Source: G965250275 sp965250275 (GTDB taxonomy: Bacteria; Pseudomonadota; Alphaproteobacteria; Rhodobacterales; Rhodobacteraceae). Taken from it: 64,000 bases of DNA. Location of the stretch: assembly GCA_965250275.1 (NCBI GenBank), contig OZ252297.1:1612001-1676000 (forward strand), in the 5' to 3' direction. A program made the translations under genes and the position numbers. Position 1 is the first letter of the stretch. Every line of letters begins with the position of its first letter. The notes under the pieces were generated by a model. The model saw only the letters and a program-made list of their open reading frames with translations. It was not told where the DNA came from and did no database searches. Shown in pieces: positions 1-8,545 of the stretch.

Positions 1-1
1 A

Positions 2-1375
2 CGTTTGTTCAAGATGGCGCGGTCCAAGGCCTATCTCTTCTCAGGTGTGGAGATTCGCTGGAAGTGCGGCATCAACGATGGCGAAACGCCGATGGAGGCC
101 CGGTTTCACTTCCCCGGCGGGCTGGCGGACTATCTCAACGAGGCGCTGGGCGGGGCCACGACCTATGCCGATGCGCCGTTTTCGGGCTCTGTCTCATTCG
201 ACAAGTTCAATGCGCCGGGCAAGGTCGAATGGGCCATCAACTGGACCCCGTCGCGAGACGGTTTCATCCAGAGCTATTGCAACACCGTGCCCACGCCCGA
301 AGGCGGGACCCACGAAGCGGGGTTCTGGGCCGCGATCCTGAAAGGGATCAAGGCTTATGGAGAACTGGTCAACAACAAGAAGGCGGGCACGATCACGCGT
401 GAGGACCTGACAACGGGGGCAGGGGCGCTGGTCTCCTGTTTCATCCGGGAGCCGGAATTCGTGGGCCAGACCAAAGACCGGCTGGCCACCGTCGATGCGC
501 AGCGCATGGTGGAAAACTCGGTTCGGGACCATTTCGACAACTGGCTGGCAGCGGACACCAAGTCGGCAGGCGCGATCCTCGATTTCCTGGTTCTGCGGGC
601 CGAAGAGCGCCTGCGCCGGCGGCAGGAGAAAGAAACGGCGCGCAAGTCAGCGACCAAGAAGCTGCGCCTGCCGGGCAAACTGGTTGATTGTTCGCAAAAC
701 AACCGCGAGGGCACCGAGCTTTTTATTGTCGAGGGCGACAGTGCGGGCGGGTCAGCGAAAATGGCGCGCGATCGCAAGACCCAGGCGCTGCTGCCCTTGC
801 GGGGCAAGATCCTGAACGTGCTGGGGGCGGCCTCGGCCAAGCTTGGATCAAACGCCGAAATCTCGGACCTGACACAGGCGCTGGGCGTGGGATTGGGCAG
901 CAAGTTCAACATCGATGATCTGCGCTACGACAAGATCATTATCATGACCGACGCTGACGTGGACGGCGCGCATATTGCATCTCTGCTGATGACATTCTTC
1001 TTCACCCAAATGCGCCCGATGATTGATGCCGGGCATTTATACCTAGCCTGCCCGCCGCTCTTCCGGCTGACCCAGGGCGCCAAGCGGGTCTATTGCCTGG
1101 ACGAGGCGGAGAAGGCTGAGTGGCTGGAGAAAGGCCTGGGCGGCAAGGGCAAGATTGATGTGTCGCGCTTTAAGGGTCTGGGTGAAATGGACGCCAAGGA
1201 TCTGAAAGAAACGACGATGGATCCGAACTCACGCAAGCTGATCCGGGTCACGATTGACGAGGACGAACCCGGTGAAACCGGCGCGCTGGTGGAACAGCTG
1301 ATGGGCAAGAAACCCGAACTGCGGTTCCAGTACATTCAGGAGAATGCCCGGTTCGTGGAGGAGCTGGATGTTTGA
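2..1375 (+). CDS. parE: DNA topoisomerase IV subunit B, 3' part (5' end outside window)
   Basis: C-terminal roughly 457 residues of the ATPase subunit of topoisomerase IV, which with ParC decatenates daughter chromosomes. The reading frame is open to the window edge, so the GHKL ATPase domain lies outside. Visible parts are the end of the transducer domain, then the TOPRIM domain with EGDSAGGSA and the acidic TDADVDGAHI metal site, PLRGKILNV, and the SRFKGLGEMD segment close to the C-terminus. ParE is preferred over GyrB because the C-terminal half is short and lacks a GyrB-type insertion, but paralogue assignment from a fragment is slightly uncertain. Confidence 0.93.
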   Translation, partial: RLFKMARSKAYLFSGVEIRWKCGINDGETPMEARFHFPGGLADYLNEALGGATTYADAPFSGSVSFDKFNAPGKVEWAINWTPSRDGFIQSYCNTVPTPEGGTHEAGFWAAILKGIKAYGELVNNKKAGTITREDLTTGAGALVSCFIREPEFVGQTKDRLATVDAQRMVENSVRDHFDNWLAADTKSAGAILDFLVLRAEERLRRRQEKETARKSATKKLRLPGKLVDCSQNNREGTELFIVEGDSAGGSAKMARDRKTQALLPLRGKILNVLGAASAKLGSNAEISDLTQALGVGLGSKFNIDDLRYDKIIIMTDADVDGAHIASLLMTFFFTQMRPMIDAGHLYLACPPLFRLTQGAKRVYCLDEAEKAEWLEKGLGGKGKIDVSRFKGLGEMDAKDLKETTMDPNSRKLIRVTIDEDEPGETGALVEQLMGKKPELRFQYIQENARFVEELDV

Positions 1376-1441
1376 GGGGTCATTTCCTGCGGGAAAGGAC
1401 CGAGGCGCTTCGACTGGGCGCTCGTGTGAATGTCCGAAGGT

Positions 1442-1460
1442 CCCTTGGGGGATCCAAGGG
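1442..1460 (+). terminator. weak stem-loop after parE
   Basis: CCCTTGG and CCAAGGG pair around a five-base loop about 65 bases after the parE stop. There is no real T-tract behind it, so intrinsic termination is only possible, not shown. Confidence 0.25.
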
Positions 1461-1507
1461 GTGGCCTTTGGGATTGATCATCTGAAAGAGACGAGGCGCC
1501 GCACCCA

Positions 1508-1537
1508 CAATTGGCGCATGGACTAGGCCGCCAATTG
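1508..1537. repeat. 9-bp inverted repeat between parE and the NTF2-like gene
   Basis: CAATTGGCG and CGCCAATTG form perfect 9-bp arms around a 12-base spacer, about 75 bases before the next start codon. It could be an operator or an mRNA hairpin. No adjacent regulator gene suggests which protein would bind. Confidence 0.35.
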
Positions 1538-1613
1538 GCACCGCTGATCTTGATTGCAAAACCCTCTTACGCCATCATCTAACCTTCATCCCCACCCCCC
1601 AAGGAGCCTGCCC

Positions 1614-2024
1614 ATGATCAGCGATGCACCCACGCGGCAACAAGCACTTGATCTTGTGGCGGGCGTCGAACGTGCCTTTGGCTCGCACGACATCGACATG
1701 ATCATGGCGGGGTTTACGGAGGATGTGACGGTCCGTTTCGCCGACCAGCCCGAGATTCAGGGACAGGATGCGGTGCGCCAGTTCCTCGAGGCTCGCTTTG
1801 CGCGGCAGAAGGGGTACACCCTGACCAAGACCATGCGCATGCATGAGGGCAACATGATCGGCAACTATTGGGTCGGCGATTGGGAAGATGCCTTTACGGG
1901 CCAGCAGATGAGCGGTCTGGGCACCGAGTTCTGGACCGTCCGCGACGGCAAGGTTGCCGTGTGGGAGGCCGCCTTCAGCGTCTGGGATCGCAACGCCCCC
2001 ACCAAGCCCCCCTGCGCGCCCTGA
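1614..2024 (+). CDS. NTF2-like / SnoaL-like domain protein
   Basis: A 136-residue protein with the size and pattern of the SnoaL-like NTF2 fold: an N-terminal helix with VERAFGSHDID, a strand with DVTVRF, and C-terminal strands containing YWVGDWEDAF and GTEFWTVRDGKVAVWEAAF. Such proteins are often small-molecule isomerases, hydratases or binding proteins, and the substrate cannot be read from sequence. The start is chosen because AAGGAG lies seven bases upstream; an in-frame TTG further upstream lacks this support. It stands alone between parE and a membrane protein. Confidence 0.75.
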   Translation: MISDAPTRQQALDLVAGVERAFGSHDIDMIMAGFTEDVTVRFADQPEIQGQDAVRQFLEARFARQKGYTLTKTMRMHEGNMIGNYWVGDWEDAFTGQQMSGLGTEFWTVRDGKVAVWEAAFSVWDRNAPTKPPCAP

Positions 2025-2080
2025 CGGGCCACCGGACTTCGGAGGTTGGCGTGGACGCCGGGTTTTCCTAGTGTCCTGAC

Positions 2081-2839
2081 ATGGCCCTGATCACCACATA
2101 CCAGTTGCCGCTGCTGATCCTGTTCTTTGTACTGGGCTGCGTCGGCACCGGGTTCCTGTTCCGCAAACCGGCCGGGCATCGGGTCTGGAAGCTGGCCGAT
2201 CTGGTCTGGGTGGTTTTGGGGGGTGTCGGTGCGCTGGTGGCGGTGATCGTGGGCCTTTACACCGCCGACAGCTCGCGTCTCGACCGGCAGATCGACATTG
2301 CTTATGCAGCCAACACTGCCTTTGACCGTGACGCCGCCCGGTTCCGGCTGCGGTTCTGCGAACCGGCCTATGACGCGGATGTCGGCGTCCTGTGCGAAAA
2401 GGTTGAGTTCCTCTCTGCCTCTACCGCCAGCAACGCGCAACTTCCGTTGTTCATTGCGGTCACGGATGAGGTTGCCCCGTTGCAGGGGCTGGCCTTTCTG
2501 CTGCGCAGGCAAAAATCCGACGAGATGGATCGGATGGTGGCCGAGGCGAGTGCCTTTGATCCCGAACCGTTCCTCGTCTTTACCGCTCTGGATGGTCCGA
2601 CCGAACAGGCGGTCGAAAACCTGCGCCGAAAGGTGCCTGCCATCGCCGGCGATTTCCTGATCCTGGCCAATGCCTATGACGACCTTGTGGCCCAGGTCAG
2701 CACGCTCAAGGACGAATGGGAGTATCTGCAGGCCAACGCACATCTGCTTGTGCTGCAGATCATCGCGCTTTGCCTTGTCAGCTTTGCCGCCCCGTTCCGG
2801 CTGGGCCGGTCGCTGGTGGAGCTCCGGCACAGCCGCTAG
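2081..2839 (+). CDS. hypothetical inner-membrane protein with a soluble central domain
   Basis: This 252-residue protein is not assigned to a family. It has two N-terminal hydrophobic segments (about residues 5-26 and 40-62), a polar domain of about 150 residues with several cysteines, and a C-terminal hydrophobic segment (about 228-242). The polar part starts just after the second helix with an arginine- and aspartate-rich stretch and is probably mostly helical. It ends 14 bases before the convergent PA14-domain gene. No catalytic motif is visible. Confidence 0.6.
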   Translation: MALITTYQLPLLILFFVLGCVGTGFLFRKPAGHRVWKLADLVWVVLGGVGALVAVIVGLYTADSSRLDRQIDIAYAANTAFDRDAARFRLRFCEPAYDADVGVLCEKVEFLSASTASNAQLPLFIAVTDEVAPLQGLAFLLRRQKSDEMDRMVAEASAFDPEPFLVFTALDGPTEQAVENLRRKVPAIAGDFLILANAYDDLVAQVSTLKDEWEYLQANAHLLVLQIIALCLVSFAAPFRLGRSLVELRHSR

Positions 2840-2853
2840 GTGAGGACGTTTGC

Positions 2854-3423
2854 TTAGTGCCCGAACGCAGCGTTCGGCACAGCCTGAAAGCGTCCGCCTG
2901 GGGGCTGCCAGTCCATTTCGAGGCAGGCTGTGGCCCACCGCTGAAAATAGAGTACCTCAATTGGGTACCACCCGGCCTCCGGCACCTCGACAGATTTTGC
3001 GCCGGCGCTGCTGCAGGGGCTGCGCTCGTCCAGCGTTGCAATGGTTGCACCGCCGATCCTGAGGCGGGACCCGTCGTTGCTGTAGAGTTCGACCTTGTAG
3101 GTGCCCGGCGCATCAAACTTGATGTAGCCGGTGATCTGGGCCGCCACAAAATGCGGCTGGCTGGTTGTCAGGACATTGGCCCCTTCGCCCTGGTCGGGAT
3201 AGCTCAGCCCCGTCAGAGCCTTGCCGCGCTTGCCGCTTTGCGACAGCGACTGCGCCGCACTGTCCAGCGTTTTGACGTCGGGTGGAAAGGCATATGTCAC
3301 GGCCAGGCCCGATTTCAGGCCCGAGGGTTGCGGGTTGGCAGGTTTCAGAGTGGTCGCAGCCTGCGCCAGTGTTGCAGCAAAAAGCCCAAACGCAGCTACC
3401 GCGCCGATCAAGGCGGTCTTCAT
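2854..3423 (-). CDS. secreted PA14-domain protein
   Basis: A 189-residue protein with a clear Sec signal peptide (cleavage about AQA-ATT, residues 22-23). The rest is essentially one PA14-like beta module, seen in ITGYIKFDAPGTYKVELYSNDGSRLRIGG, where the NDGSRL turn is typical of PA14 carbohydrate-binding modules, followed by a cysteine pair (CSS and ATACLEMDW). PA14 modules usually bind glycans inside larger enzymes or adhesins. Here the domain stands alone, so a periplasmic or extracellular glycan-binding role is an inference. Confidence 0.7.
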   Translation of the reverse strand: MKTALIGAVAAFGLFAATLAQAATTLKPANPQPSGLKSGLAVTYAFPPDVKTLDSAAQSLSQSGKRGKALTGLSYPDQGEGANVLTTSQPHFVAAQITGYIKFDAPGTYKVELYSNDGSRLRIGGATIATLDERSPCSSAGAKSVEVPEAGWYPIEVLYFQRWATACLEMDWQPPGGRFQAVPNAAFGH

Positions 3424-3531
3424 TCTAATACTCCCTTAGTGGCCGAAGGTCGCCGAAATTGGCCCGTTCGACTCGTTTATCCTCGGAAATCGTAGGCCCG
3501 ACGCGGCCATGCGTCCAGTGACAGTTTGGAA

Positions 3532-3945
3532 TCAGCCCTGCTGGGTGCCCTTGATCAGGCGGTCGGCTTTCTTGCGAACCAGGACGGATCGCAGATCGTG
3601 CATGGCCAGAAGCAAGGCGTCGGTCACGTCTTCCAGTTGCTCTTCGCTGGCTTTGGACTGAGCCCATTGCGTTGTCAGGTTCATGTAATCGACGGCGCGA
3701 TGAATATCGTCGATGTCGCGCTGAGCCAGCAGGGCCGCGCGCCGGGCCATCCATCCCTTGATCTCGTTGAGATCTGTCTCCGACAAGTGCCGGTCGCCAT
3801 GGGGTTTGATTTCGCCGTTGCGGATATTGACCACGGCGATCTGGTCCATCTCGATGCGGCGCTGCCGGTTTTCCGTATCGACCCGGAACACAAAGGCCCC
3901 GTTCTCTCGGATGCGAAAATAGTACTCCGGCAGCTCGGCACTCAT
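3532..3945 (-). CDS. conserved hypothetical protein downstream of aspC
   Basis: This 137-residue soluble protein has an N-terminal beta-rich half (YYFRIRENGAFVFRVDTE, then QIAVVNIRNGEIKPHG) and a helical C-terminal half with a WMARRAALLAQRDIDDIHRAVDYMN segment. No catalytic motif, signal peptide or membrane segment is seen. It starts 12 bases after the aspartate aminotransferase stop and is probably co-transcribed. I recognise it only as a protein that recurs in Rhodobacterales and know no function for it. Confidence 0.65.
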   Translation of the reverse strand: MSAELPEYYFRIRENGAFVFRVDTENRQRRIEMDQIAVVNIRNGEIKPHGDRHLSETDLNEIKGWMARRAALLAQRDIDDIHRAVDYMNLTTQWAQSKASEEQLEDVTDALLLAMHDLRSVLVRKKADRLIKGTQQG

Positions 3946-3957
3946 GCCTGTGTCCCT

Positions 3958-5160
3958 TTACGTCAGCGCCGCGCAAAACGACTGAATGCGCGCACAGGCC
4001 TCTTCGAGGGCCTCGTCTGACGTAGCGTAGCTGATGCGGAAATTTGGCGAAAGTCCGAAGGCTGCCCCGAAAACGACGGCCACGCCGGTCTCTTCAAGGA
4101 GCGCCGTTGCAAATGTTTCGTCGTCCGTAATGGTGACACCGGCGGGCGTGGATTTCCCGATCAATCCTGCAATGGAGGGATAGACATAGAAGGCGCCTTC
4201 GGGCGTCGGGCAGGAAATGCCGGGAATGGCGTTCAATCGTTCCAGAACCAAATTGCGGCGGCGCTTGAAGATGGCCGTGTTGGTCGGCAAGAAACTTTGC
4301 GTGCCGTTTAGCGCCTCCACGGCGGCCCATTGGCTGATTGAGCACGGGTTGGATGTGGATTGCGACTGAACCTTGCGCATCGCCGCGATGAGGGGTTCCG
4401 GTCCGGCGGCATAGCCAATGCGCCATCCGGTCATCGCATAAGCCTTCGACACACCGTTGCAGGTCAGTGTGCGATCATAGAGACGCGGCTCGACTTCGGC
4501 TGGTGTGCAGAATTCGAAATCGTCATAGACCAGATGCTCATACATATCGTCGGTCATGATCCACACATGCGGATGCCGCAACAGAACATCCGTCAGCGCC
4601 TTCAGTTCGTCGCGTGAGTATCCCGCGCCGGTGGGATTGGAAGGCGAGTTGAAGATGAACCATTTGGTCTTGGGCGTGATCGCGGCTTCGAGCTGGTCGG
4701 CGGTCAGCTTGAACGCGGTCTGGAGCGAGGTTTCAGCGATCACCGGGGTGCCGCCAGCCAGAAGAACCATATCCGGATAACTCACCCAGTAAGGCGCCGG
4801 GATCACAACCTCGTCGCCCTCGTTGAGAGTCGCCATCAGCGCGTTATAGAGGATCTGTTTGCCGCCCGTCCCGACGCTGACCTGCGAAGGCGTGTAGGTC
4901 AGGCCATTGTCGCGTTTGAACTTCGCGCAGATTGCGTCTTTGAGTTCGGGAATGCCGTCGGGCGCGGTATATTTGGTTTGTCCGTCCGCGATGGCCTGAA
5001 CCGCCGCATCCTTGATGTTTTGCGGCGTGTCGAAGTCCGGCTCACCTGCGCCCAGACCGATGACATCGCGCCCGGCAGCCTTCAATTCGCGTGCTTTTGC
5101 CGTAACGGCGATCGTTGGCGACGGTTTGACGCGGGATAATGTCGCAGAGAGGAAACTCAT
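3958..5160 (-). CDS. aspC: aspartate aminotransferase (class I/II, PLP)
   Basis: A 400-residue fold-type I aminotransferase that interconverts aspartate/2-oxoglutarate and oxaloacetate/glutamate. Visible landmarks are the N-terminal GLGAGEPDFDTP, the NSPSNPTG loop (171-178), TDDMYEHL carrying the PLP-contacting Asp and Tyr, the Schiff-base lysine in SKAYAMTGWRIG (K239), and the substrate-carboxylate arginine in FRISYA near the C-terminus. The start with MSFLSATLSRVKPS matches the family's N-terminus; an upstream extension in frame is not family-like. It is divergent from an XRE regulator across a 91-bp promoter region. Aromatic or prephenate side activity is possible in this subgroup. Confidence 0.93.
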   Translation of the reverse strand: MSFLSATLSRVKPSPTIAVTAKARELKAAGRDVIGLGAGEPDFDTPQNIKDAAVQAIADGQTKYTAPDGIPELKDAICAKFKRDNGLTYTPSQVSVGTGGKQILYNALMATLNEGDEVVIPAPYWVSYPDMVLLAGGTPVIAETSLQTAFKLTADQLEAAITPKTKWFIFNSPSNPTGAGYSRDELKALTDVLLRHPHVWIMTDDMYEHLVYDDFEFCTPAEVEPRLYDRTLTCNGVSKAYAMTGWRIGYAAGPEPLIAAMRKVQSQSTSNPCSISQWAAVEALNGTQSFLPTNTAIFKRRRNLVLERLNAIPGISCPTPEGAFYVYPSIAGLIGKSTPAGVTITDDETFATALLEETGVAVVFGAAFGLSPNFRISYATSDEALEEACARIQSFCAALT

Positions 5161-5251
5161 GGCTGGCCTTCGGTTGGATTGTAGGGCTCGCCTGTCATAG
5201 GGTGCGCCCGAATGGCGATCAAGCGGCAAGCAGATCAGTGGGGACAACGTT

Positions 5252-5653
5252 GTGCATGATGGTGACTTAGATTGGTACGGTCCGGAGGCCGCCACGTTTG
5301 GCGATCGGGTCGCAGGTGCACGTGAGCATGCCGGCATGTCTCAGGCCCAGTTGGCGCGCCGCCTTGGCGTGAAAACGGCCACGCTGCGCGCATGGGAAGA
5401 GGACATGTCCGAACCCCGCGCGAACAAGCTTTCGATGATGGCGGGGCTGGTCAATGTTTCGATCATGTGGCTCCTGACAGGCGAGGGCGACGGAATGGTT
5501 GGGCCTGCGCCAGAGCAGGACGAGGTCAGCATAGATTTCGCTGAGGTGTTGGCAGAGATGCGCGCCATTCGGGCCGATATGCGTGCGAATGCCGAACGGG
5601 CAGCGAGGCTGGAGAAAAGACTGCGCCGGCTTGTCCAGGCCGAGGGTGTATGA
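5252..5653 (+). CDS. XRE-family helix-turn-helix regulator
   Basis: A 133-residue protein with an N-terminal Cro/CI-type HTH (about residues 17-72), visible in AREHAGMSQAQLARRLGV and TLRAWEEDMSEPRANKL, followed by VSIMWLLTGEG. The C-terminal third is a probable coiled coil (AEMRAIRADMRANAERAARLEKRL) for oligomerisation. The start is a GTG codon; the next in-frame ATG would remove the first HTH helix. Its stop overlaps the sdhE start by four bases (ATGA), so the two are translationally coupled. The target genes are unknown. Confidence 0.85.
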   Translation: MHDGDLDWYGPEAATFGDRVAGAREHAGMSQAQLARRLGVKTATLRAWEEDMSEPRANKLSMMAGLVNVSIMWLLTGEGDGMVGPAPEQDEVSIDFAEVLAEMRAIRADMRANAERAARLEKRLRRLVQAEGV

Positions 5654-5907
5654 CTGAAAGCCGAGAAGCACGTCTTAAGCGTCTGCACATGCGATCCATG
5701 CGGCGTGGCATCAAAGAAATGGATCTGATCCTGTCTGCATTTGCCGGGGCGCGGCTTTCAGAGATGGATGACGCGGAACTGGACCTTTATGACAGGCTGC
5801 TCGGCGAGAATGACCATGACCTGTATGCTTGGGTGACGGGACATCAAACCCCGCCCGAAGCGTTGCGTGACATGGTTTTGAGCATCTCTCAAACCTTTAA
5901 TAAATAA
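5650..5907 (+). CDS. sdhE: succinate dehydrogenase assembly factor 2 (FAD assembly factor)
   Basis: An 85-residue member of the SdhE/Sdh5 (DUF339) family, which promotes covalent attachment of FAD to the succinate dehydrogenase flavoprotein SdhA. The hallmark RGxxE motif is seen in MRRGIKEMD (R19, G20, E23), followed by the typical FAG...LSEMDDAELDLYDRLLGENDHDLYAWVTG pattern. The length is normal. It overlaps the upstream XRE regulator gene by four bases. No SDH structural genes are in this window. Confidence 0.93.
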   Translation: MTESREARLKRLHMRSMRRGIKEMDLILSAFAGARLSEMDDAELDLYDRLLGENDHDLYAWVTGHQTPPEALRDMVLSISQTFNK

Positions 5908-5982
5908 CACAAAATTACACTTAACTGATTTTTCGGACTTTGCCGTCACCTTTTGAATGTGCAGGCCGAGTCGGAGAAACAG

Positions 5983-6480
5983 ATGAGTATTGAAATGCAA
6001 GTTGGACCGCCAACCCAGCGGCTGTTTATGACCAGTTACCTGGAATCTCTCGCATTGGTGGAACGGCTTCATCGCTTGTTGCTGGATGTGATCAAGGACG
6101 AGTTCGAACGGGTAGGGGTCTTGGAAATCAACGCAGTGCAGGCGCTCCTGCTTTTCAACATCGGGGATAACGAGGTCACGGCCGGGGAGCTCAAAAGCCG
6201 TGGCTACTATCAGGGCAGCAATGTCAGCTACAATCTCAAGAAACTGGTTGAGATGGGATACATGCACCATCAGCGCTGCGAAATCGACCGGCGCTCCGTC
6301 CGGGTCCGGCTGACAGGAAAGGGGCGGGAAATTCGCGAGCTGGTGTCCGACCTGTTTTCACGCCACGCTCAGGGGCTGGAGGCCAAAGGGGTCATCGATG
6401 CCGCTGGGATTGAAGAGATCACCCGTTCGCTCAAACGCGTTGAGCGGTATTGGACTGACCAGATTCGGTACATCTACTGA
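5983..6480 (+). CDS. LdtR-like MarR-family winged-helix regulator
   Basis: A 165-residue MarR-fold regulator. It has an N-terminal dimerisation helix (SYLESLALVERLHRLLLDVIKDEFE), the VQALLLFNIGD helix, a recognition region GYYQGSNVSYNLKKLVEMGY, and a wing with DRRSVRVRLTGKG. This pattern matches the alphaproteobacterial LdtR type, linked in Liberibacter to L,D-transpeptidase expression. The ATG used has GGAG six bases upstream; in-frame TTG and GTG codons 24-30 bases earlier are less likely. No L,D-transpeptidase gene is adjacent, so the target here is inferred only from homology. Confidence 0.82.
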   Translation: MSIEMQVGPPTQRLFMTSYLESLALVERLHRLLLDVIKDEFERVGVLEINAVQALLLFNIGDNEVTAGELKSRGYYQGSNVSYNLKKLVEMGYMHHQRCEIDRRSVRVRLTGKGREIRELVSDLFSRHAQGLEAKGVIDAAGIEEITRSLKRVERYWTDQIRYIY

Positions 6481-6623
6481 AGCGAAAACGTCCCCGGCAC
6501 GTATTCAGAGGCCCCGACCCGGTGCGCCATGCCTCCCGCGAAGGGTCGGTGTTGACCAAGGGGCACGAAGATTCTTTGAACGGGTCGGGAACAAATCCCT
6601 GCTTGGCAGCCGCGGGCAGAGGC

Positions 6624-7343
6624 CTAGTGAGGAAAGGAGAGTGAAGACACAACCAGGCCTTCCAACTCGCGTTTGAGTTTTCGGATCATTGCGGCCTGAT
6701 AGTCTTCGAATCCGATGGCGGTCTCTACAAATGCCCCGGGACCGGTTTTTACATAGGCGTTGAAATACGAAGACAGCTCTCCGATCTCGACCTGTCGGGT
6801 GTCGGCAATTCCGGGTGCATCTGCGCCGATCACCAATGCATTGATGGTCAGAGAGGCATTCTTCAGCGCATCACGGACGGTCTTTGGATGTGGCCCCAGA
6901 TTGTGCTTTCCGTCCCCGGACAGATCGAGAGTGCGCTTCCAGCATCCGGTTTGCTGGGCCAGTAGCGCGGCGCCGACCTCCATCGCCGCGCCAAGTGCCG
7001 TTCCCGGAGAGGCTTTTGAACGCCGTGCGGTTTCCAGAGCGTCGGCCGCAGCACGCAGGGTCTGCGTGGACTTGATTTCCGTCCAGTCCAAGATCAGCCG
7101 CTGATACTCCGGACCGCTCCACTCAAAGATGGCGATCCGCACAGGAGCAGACGGCATCGCCATAATGGCCTGAACGACCTCCGGGTCCAGAAGTGCTGCG
7201 GCCAGACCGTCCATCTGAAGGCGATACTCCCGCGTGTCGACCGAGCCCGAGACATCCAGTCCCAGGGCTAGCGCCTGCCGACACTGCGCGAAGGCCGGAC
7301 CGCAGAGCATCAACGCGAGAGAGAGCTGCAGAAGCGCCTTCAT
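6624..7343 (-). CDS. exported DUF1194 (von Willebrand A-like) protein, copy 2
   Basis: A 239-residue protein with a signal peptide (cleavage about AFA-QCR) and one DUF1194 domain resembling a von Willebrand factor A fold. The MIDAS-type metal motif is ALGLDVSGSVD, with a later LDLSGDGKHNLG loop and a conserved C-terminal block GPGAFVETAIGFEDYQAAMIRKLKREL. The start codon overlaps the stop of its upstream paralogue by four bases. It probably acts as a periplasmic metal-dependent protein-binding module. The partner is unknown. Confidence 0.85.
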   Translation of the reverse strand: MKALLQLSLALMLCGPAFAQCRQALALGLDVSGSVDTREYRLQMDGLAAALLDPEVVQAIMAMPSAPVRIAIFEWSGPEYQRLILDWTEIKSTQTLRAAADALETARRSKASPGTALGAAMEVGAALLAQQTGCWKRTLDLSGDGKHNLGPHPKTVRDALKNASLTINALVIGADAPGIADTRQVEIGELSSYFNAYVKTGPGAFVETAIGFEDYQAAMIRKLKRELEGLVVSSLSFPH

Positions 7344-8050
7344 CCCGGGCCGCCATCTGGCGTGCCAAGCGTGCCCACCACCTTGGGGCGCAACTCGCGC
7401 TCCAATTTGCGGCGCAGCGCCCGTTCGTAGTCCTCGAACCCGCGTGCAATCTCAAGAAACGCGCCGGGCCCGCGGATCACCTTGTCACGATAATACGCGA
7501 CGACGTCGATCTCTGCTTCAAACTCTGCCGCTTCGACCACGAGGCCATTGACCACGACATTCTCGAACGGAAACTCGGCATAGGCTGCGGCGGGCGGAAA
7601 TCCTTCATTGTTCTGACCGTCCCCGGCCATATCGAGGGTCTTGTTCAGGCACTGGGGGCCGTCGTCCAGGAGCCCGGCCCCATACCCCAATGCATAGCCC
7701 ATCGCGGTAGGGAACTCATCCTGGCTGCGAACGGACCGCCCGATTTTTTCGGCTGCGGCTACCAGATCGCCTGAGGATTGGATCATTTGCCAGTCCAGCA
7801 ACACCTCCTGATTGTAGCGCCCGCTCCACTCATAAACGGCAAGCGCAACAGGCAGGTCGGTCGCAAAAAAGGCGGCTTGAACCTCTGGTGCAATCAGGGC
7901 CGAGGCCAGCCCCCGCCGTTGAAGCGCATCCTCGGACGGATCGACCGAAGAGGAGACGTCCATCGCCAGAAGAAGGGCCAGCCGGCAGTCGGCTGCATGC
8001 ACAGGTATGGCGACACACAGCCAGAATGCCGCAATGGCGGCGCGGATCAC
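7340..8050 (-). CDS. exported DUF1194 (von Willebrand A-like) protein, copy 1
   Basis: A 236-residue paralogue of the next gene in the operon. It has a signal peptide (about VHA-ADC), a MIDAS motif AMDVSSSVD, a LDMAGDGQNNEG loop, and the same GPGAFLEIARGFEDYERALRRKLEREL C-terminus. The two copies share these blocks but differ clearly between them, so the duplication is old. A GTG start is chosen because it overlaps the gloA stop as GTGA; a TTG one codon upstream is the alternative. Confidence 0.85.
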   Translation of the reverse strand: MIRAAIAAFWLCVAIPVHAADCRLALLLAMDVSSSVDPSEDALQRRGLASALIAPEVQAAFFATDLPVALAVYEWSGRYNQEVLLDWQMIQSSGDLVAAAEKIGRSVRSQDEFPTAMGYALGYGAGLLDDGPQCLNKTLDMAGDGQNNEGFPPAAAYAEFPFENVVVNGLVVEAAEFEAEIDVVAYYRDKVIRGPGAFLEIARGFEDYERALRRKLERELRPKVVGTLGTPDGGPG

Positions 8051-8475
8051 CAATGTCCGGTGTTCTCCATGCTCGTCCAGGGCTCCGCCGGCGGCAAGGC
8101 GTCGCCGTCCTGCAGGAACTCAATCGAGATGTTGTCGGGCGATCTGACAAAGGCCATCCGCCCGTCGCGTGGAGGGCGATTGATAGTGACGCCGTTGTCC
8201 ATCAGGAACTGGCAAGTCTCGTAGATGTTGTCGACCGAATAAGCCAGATGACCAAAATGGCGGCTGTCATCCGGCAAGCCGTCGTCACCGTCCCAATTGT
8301 ACGTCAGTTCGACGGGACACTCTTCCTGGCCGGGAGGGGCCATGAAAATAAGGGTGAAACGACCCTGTTCGCTTTCATATCTGCGGGTCTCTTTCAGTCC
8401 CAGCAATTCATAGAACGCCAGCGATGCGTCCAGATCTTTCACACGCACCATCGTGTGCAGGTATTTGATGCCCAT
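8047..8475 (-). CDS. gloA: lactoylglutathione lyase (glyoxalase I)
   Basis: A 142-residue vicinal-oxygen-chelate enzyme converting the methylglyoxal-glutathione hemithioacetal to S-lactoylglutathione. The four metal ligands of the family can be placed at H7 (KYLHTMVRV), E56 (CPVELTYN), H76 (FGHLAYSVD) and E119 (ISIEFLQ). The DLDASLAFYELLGL segment is typical. The single-domain size fits the Ni-type dimeric enzyme. It is followed by the two DUF1194 genes with overlapping ends, so it probably leads that transcript or continues one from the Slam gene 70 bases upstream. Confidence 0.93.
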   Translation of the reverse strand: MGIKYLHTMVRVKDLDASLAFYELLGLKETRRYESEQGRFTLIFMAPPGQEECPVELTYNWDGDDGLPDDSRHFGHLAYSVDNIYETCQFLMDNGVTINRPPRDGRMAFVRSPDNISIEFLQDGDALPPAEPWTSMENTGHW

Positions 8476-8545
8476 CAGGTCCTCCAGCTTTGGACCTCAG
8501 AGTAGCGTCCACCGCGCCGGTGGCCAGAGCCCGCGTGCAATTGTC

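Noticed and set aside
1865..2938. Long minus-strand frame across the NTF2-like and membrane protein genes
   Set aside because: It crosses two plausible sense genes, has no recognisable domain, and its composition is typical of an antisense frame.
3425..3976. Minus-strand frame overlapping the conserved hypothetical gene after aspC
   Set aside because: The overlapping frame at 3532-3945 has a better protein pattern and operon spacing, so this one is out of frame noise.
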